Assembly: GCA_022361075.1 (NCBI GenBank)
Contig: JAKSBQ010000099.1
Span: forward strand, 1 to 44,214
DNA: 44,214 nucleotides
Source: Opitutales bacterium
GTDB taxonomy: Bacteria; Verrucomicrobiota; Verrucomicrobiia; Opitutales; JAFGAQ01
Direction of reading: 5' to 3'
This document shows, piece by piece, positions 37,328 to 44,214 of the stretch. The notes under the pieces are model-generated. The model was not told where the DNA came from. It did not search any database and was given only the letters and a program-made list of their open reading frames with translations. How positions within the stretch are numbered: position 1 is the stretch's first letter; each line of letters starts with the position of its first letter. Both the position numbers and the translations under genes were made by a program.

Positions 37328-39103
37328 CTATGTATTTAACTGAATTCGCAGGTCTTTCAGCTGCTTGGGCTCTACCGGACCCGGGCAATTTGCCATCAGA
37401 TCCTGGCCTTTTTGAGTTTTCGGGAACGCAATCACATCGCGAATGACTTCTTTGCCAGTGAGAATCGTGATCAAACGGTCAAAGCCCATTGCGATTCCTC
37501 CGTGTGGAGGCGCACCATACTTGAAGGCTTCGAGCATGTAACCGAAACGGCTTTGAACGATATCTTCAGGTATGCCCAACACTTTCTCAAAGATCTTTTG
37601 TTGAACATCCTTTTCATGGATACGGATGCTTCCCCCACCGATTTCGCTGCCATTCAACACGCAATCGTAGGCCTTACTTCTCACCTTTTTGGGATCGGTA
37701 TCCAGAAGAGGAACATCTTCGTCGAGTGGTGCGGTAAATGGGTGGTGAGCTGCAGCAAATTTGCCAGTTTCATCGTCCCGAAGCATCAGTGGGAAATCCA
37801 CGACCCAGAGGAATTTGAATTCGTTGGGATCGATCTTCAGTTTTCCACGCTTTTCAAGGAGTGGAACAGACTCTAAACGCACACGGCCAAGAATGTTGCA
37901 TGCGGTGTCCCATTCGGTTGCTGCAAAGAAGACAATGTCGCCTTCTTCAGTTTCGAGAGCAGCTTTGATCGCCTCTTTTTCTTCTTCGGAGAAGAATTTG
38001 AGGATAGGTGATTTCCATTCACCGTTTTCAATTTTGATGAAAGCCAAGCCCTTGGCCCCAAGCGATTTTGCAATGTCTTCGAGGTTCTTTAACTCTCCTT
38101 GAGTGATGTCTGCAAGTCCCTTGATGTTGATGGCCTTGACCACGCCTCCTTGCTCGACCGCACCCTTGAACACTTTGAAGGATGAGTTGGCGAATACTTC
38201 AGAAAGATCCTTGAGCTCAAACCCGAAACGCATGTCAGGCTTGTCGGAACCAAAGCGGTTCATCGCGTCCTCATAAGTCATGCGAAGGAAAGGAGTTGGG
38301 AGTTCCACATCGAGAATTCCTTTCCAGAGTTCCTTCAAGAGACCTTCAATCAAGCTATAAATGTCATTCCGATCGATGAATGAAGCTTCGACATCGATTT
38401 GGGTGAACTCCGGCTGACGATCTGCTCGTAAGTCTTCATCGCGGAAACAACGTGCGATCTGATAATATTTTTCCAGGCCAGCAACCATCAGCATTTGTTT
38501 CATCTGCTGCGGAGACTGAGAAAGTGCATAAAACTCACCGATGTTCATGCGGCTTGGTACGAGAAACTCACGGGCTCCTTCAGGGGAGCTTTTGAAGAGA
38601 AATGGAGTCTCAACTTCAATGTAACCCGACTGATCGAAATAGTTGTGCGCGATTTTCGACGCTTTGTGGCGAATCTTTAGAGCCTCAAGCATAGACGGGC
38701 GGCGAAGATCAAGGTAACGGTATTTCAGGCGTAAATCTTCACTAACTTTTTGGGCCTTCTCGTCTTCAAGCGGGAACGGAGGGGTTTGAGCGATGTTAAA
38801 CACCTTGATTTCGTCGGCGTAGACCTCAACTTCACCCGTTTTCATCGATGTGTTGATGGTATCCTCGCTTCGGAGCTCCACTTTTCCCTCGATTCCGATG
38901 ACAGATTCGGGTTTTAAAATGCTCAATTCCACCGAGTAATCGCGTGTCGGGTGAAGAACAACTTGCGTGATTCCGTTGCGATCTCTTAGATCCACAAAAA
39001 GCACTCCTCCGTGGTCACGAATAGAGTCGATCCAGCCAACAAGGCAAACTTCTTTGTCTTTGTCGGTTTTAGTAAGCTCGGAACAATGATGGGTCCTCTT
39101 CAT
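37328..39103 (-). CDS. aspS: Aspartyl-tRNA synthetase
   Basis: A class II bacterial-type AspRS of about 591 residues. N-terminal OB-fold anticodon domain (about 1-105, with VGWIDSIRDHGGVLFVDLRDRNG), catalytic domain with motif 2 (CFRDEDLRADRQPEFTQIDVE) and motif 3 (GIAMGFDRL), and the inserted GAD domain (about 285-420). I cannot tell from sequence whether it also charges tRNA(Asn). The frame is open from TTG at 39133, but ATG at 39103 gives the standard N-terminus MKRTHHCSELTK. Terminator at 37242-37278. Confidence 0.96.
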   Translation of the reverse strand: MKRTHHCSELTKTDKDKEVCLVGWIDSIRDHGGVLFVDLRDRNGITQVVLHPTRDYSVELSILKPESVIGIEGKVELRSEDTINTSMKTGEVEVYADEIKVFNIAQTPPFPLEDEKAQKVSEDLRLKYRYLDLRRPSMLEALKIRHKASKIAHNYFDQSGYIEVETPFLFKSSPEGAREFLVPSRMNIGEFYALSQSPQQMKQMLMVAGLEKYYQIARCFRDEDLRADRQPEFTQIDVEASFIDRNDIYSLIEGLLKELWKGILDVELPTPFLRMTYEDAMNRFGSDKPDMRFGFELKDLSEVFANSSFKVFKGAVEQGGVVKAINIKGLADITQGELKNLEDIAKSLGAKGLAFIKIENGEWKSPILKFFSEEEKEAIKAALETEEGDIVFFAATEWDTACNILGRVRLESVPLLEKRGKLKIDPNEFKFLWVVDFPLMLRDDETGKFAAAHHPFTAPLDEDVPLLDTDPKKVRSKAYDCVLNGSEIGGGSIRIHEKDVQQKIFEKVLGIPEDIVQSRFGYMLEAFKYGAPPHGGIAMGFDRLITILTGKEVIRDVIAFPKTQKGQDLMANCPGPVEPKQLKDLRIQLNT

Positions 39104-39261
39104 AGCGGATTCTAAACGAAAAACCTGAATCAAATGGGCGTTGGCTTAACAAAACAAGCTTATTCTCTCAATTTCCTTTTTGTATTATTCTTTATAAGTT
39201 TTATGCATCTCCGGATATTGAGAATGACACAAAACTGTTTATTGTATCATCGATCTCTCGT

Positions 39262-39930
39262 ATGAAAAAAGAAAAAGCTCAGTCAGGATCGGGGTGCGTC
39301 AAATGGGGAGTCGGTTGTGGCTTTGTCATTCTGGTCACTCTTCTGATTCTTGTCTTAGGAGGCTATTTGGTTTGGAAGTTCTCGTCCGGAGCCTTGTCAG
39401 GTTTGGGTTATGTCGGAGACCTGGTCGTTCTCGACGACCAGATTGTAAATGAGACCCCTTACGAGCCCCCGAGTGACGGGTTGTTGTCATTGGAGCAGGT
39501 AGAATCACTGGCCTACATTCAAACGCGAACGAAAGAAGCGATTGGTCCAGAGTATGAAGAGTCTGTTGAGGAATTTCATGAATTTACAGGCGAAATCCTC
39601 GAAGCCGAGGACATGGAGAGGTTTCGAAAACTACTATCGGTCCCCAAAAAAATGGCAGTTCCTCTGAAAACTGCTAAAGAAGCGCAGATCGAAGCCATTA
39701 ACATGCGGGGGTTGTCTCGGGAAGAATACCAGTGGATCAGGAGACAGGCGAAGTATGCGTTTGGAATCGATATTCCGCAACTCGATGTGAAAAGGTTGTT
39801 AGAAAAGCAAAAGGAGTCGGTCTATTCCAAATCGGAAGCGAACCCCATCAATACTCAAAATCGCGTTCTTTTGGAACCTCACGAGCAGTTGTTAAGGGAA
39901 ACACTCCCCCTGAGTATGCTAGGATTATAA
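39262..39930 (+). CDS. Unknown single-pass membrane protein
   Basis: A 222-residue protein I do not recognise. Residues 1-20 are polar with two Cys (GSGCVKWGVGCG), 21-42 form a strong membrane helix (FVILVTLLILVLGGYLVWKF), and the rest is acidic and helical (EQVESLAYIQTRTKEAIGPEYEESVEEF, then LLSVPKKMAVPLKTAKEAQ), ending hydrophobic. It is flanked by aspS (divergent) and sppA (convergent, 6 bp away). The clean membrane anchor, steady codon use and good spacing support a real gene. No function is claimed. Confidence 0.7.
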   Translation: MKKEKAQSGSGCVKWGVGCGFVILVTLLILVLGGYLVWKFSSGALSGLGYVGDLVVLDDQIVNETPYEPPSDGLLSLEQVESLAYIQTRTKEAIGPEYEESVEEFHEFTGEILEAEDMERFRKLLSVPKKMAVPLKTAKEAQIEAINMRGLSREEYQWIRRQAKYAFGIDIPQLDVKRLLEKQKESVYSKSEANPINTQNRVLLEPHEQLLRETLPLSMLGL

Positions 39931-39936
39931 TCCAGA

Positions 39937-41742
39937 TTATTCGTATTGAAACGGTAAAAGCGCGTAGGCACCAACTGGATCGTTGAATACCTCCAGCTTG
40001 AGCTTCAAGGATCGGTATAGGTTTTCAATTTTCGTTAAAAGAGGGTTTTTAACGTTTTGAAGGTTTGCCGAGGTGTTGAAGCCGAGCGCATCTGCAAATG
40101 CTTCGTCTTGAGTGAGTTTTCTGGGAAAATCGTAGATCGTATAATCTTCCATTCCTGCCAACTCAGCAGCGTAGTCAACTGCCTCGAGCAAACCACCCAT
40201 CTCATCAACAAGACCTACTTCCAATGCCTGGTATCCCGACCATACACGACCTTTTGCCAGGTCCTTTACTTCTTCAATCGATTTCTCACGGTATTCTGCA
40301 ATCTCTTCGACCCAACTTTGGTAGAAACTATCGAGGAACACTTGAATCATCCCGAGCTGGGCGGGAGTTTTGGGTTTTGAAAAGCTCAGAATATCCCCAT
40401 TTTCGTTGGTTTGGGTTTCATCGAAAGTGATGCCTAGCTTCCCGGCGCCTTCACCAAAATGGAGCAGCAAACCGAAGATTCCGATTGAGCCAGTAATTGT
40501 GTGGGGTTGGGCAAAAATCTTGTCTGCGGATTGCGATATGAGGTAACCCCCAGATGCAGCGTAACCACCCATCGAAACAACCAGAGGGATCTCTCTTGCT
40601 TTGATGTCCAGCAGCTCATCCTGGATGATTTTCGATGCGGTCGCACCCCCTCCCGGACTGTTTACGCGTAGCACGATACCCTTGATGCTTTCACTGGTTT
40701 TAGCCTCTTGAAGAAGCTCGACAATTTTTTGAGCCCCTGCTTGGTGATCTCTGCCATATCCTCCGACAATTTCACCCTCTGCATAGACCACCGCTATACC
40801 ATCACCTGACCGCATGGTGCCAAATCGATCCTTCTCCAGAATGTACTCACTTAACCAAATCGATGGAAATCCGCCCTGATCTTCTTTAGCCTCCGAGATT
40901 TCAGCAAGTTTCTCTACGAGTTTTACATGGTCCAATATCTCGTCGCAAAGCCCAAGTTCGAGCGCATCTTCTGCCAACAAAATGGGAGTGCGGTCGACCA
41001 CCTTGTTGAGTTCGATGGGGTCCAGCCCGCGGGATTGAGCAAGATTCCCGAGAATCTGAATCCAAAGTTCGTCGAGTAGCTGCTGGTTCGCTTCCTTTGC
41101 TGCCGGACTGAGCTGAGTGCGAGTAAAAGGTTCGACTGCGGATTTGTAGTCCCCCACGCGAACGGTTTGCACTCCGATCCCGTATTTATTCAACGCGTTC
41201 GCAAAAAACACATGTTCTGCATATAGCCCATAAAGTTCGATAGTTCCTCTTTTGTTTAAATAAAACTCGTCTGCCACGCTCATCACATAAAGATCTCGAA
41301 GCTGGGGATTCACGCTGTAGGCGATGATGGGTTTTTCACTCTCTTTGAAATCTTCAAGGGCTAATCGAAGTTCGTTGAGTACGGGATAGGAGCATCCGTA
41401 GTTCATGGGTTGAAAGGAACCTTCGATGAGGAGTGCTTTAATCCTGCGATCTGTCTTAGCGCGATTAATCGTCTCGATGAGGTCGTGGATGTTGACCTCG
41501 AGTAAAGGGGGCTCGTCGGAGAACTGGCCAATCAACTCTGCCAAATCCATTGTGGGGGGCGTGTCGATTAGGTTCATGGTCAAATTGACTCTGAGAACTG
41601 CGGATGAAGGAAAGGTTTCCTGGTTTTGAGCTATCGAACCTACAATCGCAAAAAAGATAATGAGGAGTATGAAAAACGAAATGAAGGTCGACACCGTTGC
41701 AATCAAGATGTTGCGGGCAAGAAATTTTAGGAGTTTTTTCAT
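39937..41742 (-). CDS. sppA: Signal peptide peptidase SppA, 67K type
   Basis: A 601-residue membrane serine protease that degrades released signal peptides. An N-terminal anchor (about 11-37) is followed by two tandem ClpP-like domains, as in the long E. coli form. The Ser-Lys dyad is visible: Lys200 in VGDYKSAVEPF and Ser397 in GGYAASGGYLIS. INSPGGG-like VNSPGGGATASK and QPHTITGSIGIFG are typical. The start is ATG at 41742. No coupling with the oppositely oriented unknown gene. Confidence 0.93.
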   Translation of the reverse strand: MKKLLKFLARNILIATVSTFISFFILLIIFFAIVGSIAQNQETFPSSAVLRVNLTMNLIDTPPTMDLAELIGQFSDEPPLLEVNIHDLIETINRAKTDRRIKALLIEGSFQPMNYGCSYPVLNELRLALEDFKESEKPIIAYSVNPQLRDLYVMSVADEFYLNKRGTIELYGLYAEHVFFANALNKYGIGVQTVRVGDYKSAVEPFTRTQLSPAAKEANQQLLDELWIQILGNLAQSRGLDPIELNKVVDRTPILLAEDALELGLCDEILDHVKLVEKLAEISEAKEDQGGFPSIWLSEYILEKDRFGTMRSGDGIAVVYAEGEIVGGYGRDHQAGAQKIVELLQEAKTSESIKGIVLRVNSPGGGATASKIIQDELLDIKAREIPLVVSMGGYAASGGYLISQSADKIFAQPHTITGSIGIFGLLLHFGEGAGKLGITFDETQTNENGDILSFSKPKTPAQLGMIQVFLDSFYQSWVEEIAEYREKSIEEVKDLAKGRVWSGYQALEVGLVDEMGGLLEAVDYAAELAGMEDYTIYDFPRKLTQDEAFADALGFNTSANLQNVKNPLLTKIENLYRSLKLKLEVFNDPVGAYALLPFQYE

Positions 41743-41804
41743 TAGCGAAGAATGATTGCGGCTAAGTGCTTAAGCTTCAAGTAAGATAAAGTGTTTTGTG
41801 GGTC

Positions 41805-43082
41805 TCAGCTCTTTTTCTGAAGTAGAAAAGCGCCCACTCCGTCATGTTGAGTCTTAGGAGATAGATGAGTGGCTCCTGAGATCATTCGAAAATCGGACCC
41901 TTCTTCGGTTCTGAGGAATTGGTCAATGACTTCTTGATTTTCTGCGGAGTCCATGCTGCAGGTGCTGTAGACCAGATGGCCGCCATCCCGGACGTGTCGT
42001 GAGGTAGCCGATAGAATCTTCAGCTGTTGTAGGGGCAGCTTTTCATAGTCCTCTGACTTCAGCCTCCAACGAATCTCGGGATGTCGCCGGATGATTCCTG
42101 CACCGGAGCAAGGTGCGTCGACCAGGACAGCGTCATAGTCAGTCGCCAAGGGCTCTGGCTCACCAGATTCCCAGTCGTGCTCAGCCACCTCAGTATTCCT
42201 AATTCCGAGCCTGGCGAAATTCTCTTTAATCATACTGGTTCGTTTTGAGGAGAGATCGACTGCAGTAATTTTCTGAATACGGGAACCCAGGATTTTTGCG
42301 AGAATCACGGATTTCCCTCCCGGAGCCGCGCATGCATCCAGAATCTTCCCACCTGTCGTTTTTTCGAGTAATCCTGGTGCGATGCGAGTCGATGGATCCT
42401 GAATATAGAGAGGTTTTTCAGTTAGAGAGACAAGGGGGTGCCCAGGCTTATTTTGCCACTTGTAAAAATCTTCCCATTGGGTGTGTTCAAGTCCAAGATC
42501 AGCGGGTTGAATCAGAGCATTTTCCGACAAAATCTTGGAAAAATCATGCACGTAAACGGAAGGCAGCGATTGATTCCAATCGAGTAATTCACGACTTGCT
42601 TCAGAACCGAATTGATCGGTCCAACGGTTGACGATCCATTGTGGGTGGCTGTGGAGTGTTGAAAAATTCCCATACTTCTCCAATTCCGAGAGTGAGCAAA
42701 GAAGGTTATCCGCGATTTTTCTCAAAACTGCATTTGCGAACTTCGCCTCACGAATGCTCAACGCTTTTTTGATTTGCTCCACCCAAAAGTGAACAATTTT
42801 GGGATGACGAGTCTTCTCCTCCTTACTCTCAAGCAGCTGGAAGCTTGCGGTCAGCAGAAAGGCATTCAGATGAGGTTTTGGTGGTTTCGCGCAAAATTGA
42901 CTAATTAGATGCTTAAGCAAAAGCCTGTGCCGAATCACACCCAGGAGGTTATGATAGTTGCGCCGTTGCTCAGCTTCATCCTTTGAAAAAACCAACTTTT
43001 GCAGGCGGATTTCCGTTGGCTTTTTTTCAAAGTTTCTAACCGCACCTACGAGTGAGTTCAGCTGATTCGAATGATTGGACAA
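41805..43082 (-). CDS. rsmB: 16S rRNA m5C967 methyltransferase RsmB
   Basis: A 425-residue protein with an N-terminal NusB-like RNA-binding domain (about 1-150) and a SAM methyltransferase domain. DACAAPGGKSVILAKIL (about 248-264) binds SAM, DAPCSGAGIIRRHPEIRWR carries one catalytic Cys, and YSTCSM the second, as in the RsmB/RsmF m5C family. The NusB-like domain favours RsmB over RsmF. The start is TTG at 43082 with no Shine-Dalgarno sequence; no better start exists in the following 60 codons. Confidence 0.88.
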   Translation of the reverse strand: MSNHSNQLNSLVGAVRNFEKKPTEIRLQKLVFSKDEAEQRRNYHNLLGVIRHRLLLKHLISQFCAKPPKPHLNAFLLTASFQLLESKEEKTRHPKIVHFWVEQIKKALSIREAKFANAVLRKIADNLLCSLSELEKYGNFSTLHSHPQWIVNRWTDQFGSEASRELLDWNQSLPSVYVHDFSKILSENALIQPADLGLEHTQWEDFYKWQNKPGHPLVSLTEKPLYIQDPSTRIAPGLLEKTTGGKILDACAAPGGKSVILAKILGSRIQKITAVDLSSKRTSMIKENFARLGIRNTEVAEHDWESGEPEPLATDYDAVLVDAPCSGAGIIRRHPEIRWRLKSEDYEKLPLQQLKILSATSRHVRDGGHLVYSTCSMDSAENQEVIDQFLRTEEGSDFRMISGATHLSPKTQHDGVGAFLLQKKS

Positions 43083-43216
43083 AAGAAATAGAAGCGAGTG
43101 TTAATGTGGTTTCGTCGTATGGGATTAGGGCCCTTATACGAAAAGAAGTTGCAGATGAAAGAAAAAGTATTGAATAATGCCGAAGCTTTCTGCAAGCAGA
43201 CTGTTCGATACCATTT

Positions 43217-44214
43217 ATGAAGGAAGAGGCAATAGACGAATTGATCGCTGGGAATCCAAAGTTAAAAAACGCCAGAGAAGAGTTGGCGCGGATGGAGCCA
43301 GGGACCTACTGTGTTCACCGAAGTTGGGGATTTGGTAAGATTACCGATTATGATGAGACCAACAAGCGATTGATTATCGATTTCGAGGAAGGGAAAAAAG
43401 GTCACTCCATGGATCCCGCTTTTTGCGTGGGTAAACTGGAGATTCTTTCGCCCGATCAAATCATGGTAAAAGCGCGCACCGACGTGGAGTGGGTTGAAGA
43501 ATTGATCAAAAAGAAACCCGTCGAATTGGTCATTCATATTTTGAGTCATTCCAACGGCAAGAAAGCTTCTGCAATTGAGATTGAGAGACAGCTGAGCTAC
43601 CTCATGACTCAAGCGAAAGCCAGAAAATGGTGGACCGCCACCAAGAAGCTGTTGATCAAAGAACCAAGCGTCGCAGTTCCCGCAAAAAAGACTGATCCTT
43701 ACGAGCTTCGTGAAGAACCCGTGACTCCCGAGGAAGAGATCATGGAAGAGTTTTATGCGACTCAACAGTCCAAGCAGAAGATCCTTCTGGCGGAGAAGCT
43801 CTTTGCACTCTCCAACGACAAATCCGAACTTAAAAAGTATCTCCCGGACGTTCTTAAGACACTGACCGACGCGATCATCGAAACTCGAGTTTTGAGCCAA
43901 GCCGAGCGTTTGCACGGTGTTTGGGTGCGCAATGATCTCGCGCGTGATACTCACACCGACGTCGAGAGTCTCTTGCCAACGTCTGCTTCGATCATTCTCG
44001 AGAGTGAGGACGATTTGATCAAACTGGCGGCTCAGCTTCCATCAAGTTATTACCAGCGTCTCCTTGATTTGTTGACTCGAGTTTATCCTGACAAGTGGGA
44101 AGACATTGTGATCAATCTTGTGCACCACAGTGAAGGAAAGTTCACGAACGAGTGCACTCAGTTTCTCGTTGATCGTGGTAAAGAAGAGTTGTTAGCAACT
44201 TCCTTCGAGCGCTG
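43217..44214 (+). CDS. Large protein with KOW/SH3-like N-terminus, probable long GreA-type elongation factor (partial)
   Basis: An open frame of 332 codons from ATG at 43217 that runs off the right edge. Residues about 24-75 (PGTYCVHRSWGFGKITDYDE, then LIIDFEEGKKGHSM) look like a small beta-barrel of the KOW or SH3 kind. What follows is a long helical region (EELIKKKPVELVIHIL and on). I recall PVC-group bacteria, including chlamydiae, having GreA-like factors with long N-terminal extensions of this sort; the GreA coiled coil itself would lie beyond the edge, so the name is inference. The start fits the upstream gap of 134 bp shared with rsmB. Confidence 0.55.
   Translation, partial: MKEEAIDELIAGNPKLKNAREELARMEPGTYCVHRSWGFGKITDYDETNKRLIIDFEEGKKGHSMDPAFCVGKLEILSPDQIMVKARTDVEWVEELIKKKPVELVIHILSHSNGKKASAIEIERQLSYLMTQAKARKWWTATKKLLIKEPSVAVPAKKTDPYELREEPVTPEEEIMEEFYATQQSKQKILLAEKLFALSNDKSELKKYLPDVLKTLTDAIIETRVLSQAERLHGVWVRNDLARDTHTDVESLLPTSASIILESEDDLIKLAAQLPSSYYQRLLDLLTRVYPDKWEDIVINLVHHSEGKFTNECTQFLVDRGKEELLATSFER

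Noticed and set aside
43262-43954. Open frame of 230 codons on the minus strand
   Set aside because: It is antisense to the partial gene starting at 43217, whose plus-strand product has coherent domain-like sequence; the minus product looks random.

Overview
The window reads as a piece of chromosome from a Gram-negative bacterium of the PVC group, most likely a marine Verrucomicrobiota of the Opitutia type. This is judged from the gene mix and rests on recognition, not on a search: an outer-membrane-like barrel, Lnt, a bactofilin, a Bat-type pair, a FecR-like protein, and an elongation-factor-like protein with a long N-terminal region. Base composition is moderate and even. Coding density is high and many starts lack a Shine-Dalgarno sequence. 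I see no rRNA, tRNA, CRISPR array, insertion sequence or prophage.

Layout. 94-6544: translation factor IF3, a secreted FecR-like protein, a batD-batE-like pair and a GT1 glycosyltransferase. 6716-8666: a sugar-phosphate-type nucleotidyltransferase facing a HAD phosphatase. 8929-19673: a co-directional eight-gene nitrogen-scavenging block. It encodes an ABC importer (binding protein, permease, ATPase), a NikR-family regulator, two DUF1989 proteins, a biotin-dependent urea/guanidine carboxylase and allophanate hydrolase. 19792-27490: release factor 1, a TorF-like barrel, a TPR-like membrane protein, glycogen phosphorylase, a DUF3108 protein and apolipoprotein N-acyltransferase. 27520-32307 (minus): bactofilin, MnmG, MnmE and RecA, with a perfect parS-like palindrome inside mnmG. 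32429-35284: GluQ-RS, a PatB/MalY-type aminotransferase and 6-phosphogluconolactonase. 35369-39103 (minus): PII, AmtB and AspRS. 39262-44214: an unknown membrane protein, SppA, RsmB and the start of a large protein cut by the window edge.

The main point is the 8929-19673 block. The two DUF1989 proteins between the importer and the carboxylase match the carboxyguanidine deiminase (CgdAB) arrangement, so the pathway is more likely guanidine to carboxyguanidine to allophanate to ammonia and CO2 than plain urea breakdown. I cannot see the ykkC guanidine riboswitch that often controls such operons. Instead the block encodes a NikR homologue in which three of the four classical nickel ligands are replaced. 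The only two non-trivial intergenic gaps upstream of its units (before the binding-protein gene and before the regulator gene) each carry a 28-bp element with the same geometry (7-bp arms, 14-bp spacer, right arm GTAATAC) and the same overall length as the E. coli NikR operator. This suggests a self-regulating switch on guanidine uptake and use, built from a metal-sensor family that may have changed its ligand.

A nitrogen theme recurs. The amtB-glnB pair has a -24/-12 sigma54-like promoter followed, almost at the predicted start of transcription, by two back-to-back hairpins with ACGA in both loops, which recalls the guanidine-II riboswitch but is not canonical. Similar sigma54-like elements lie before the TorF-like gene and, less well matched, before the guanidine block.
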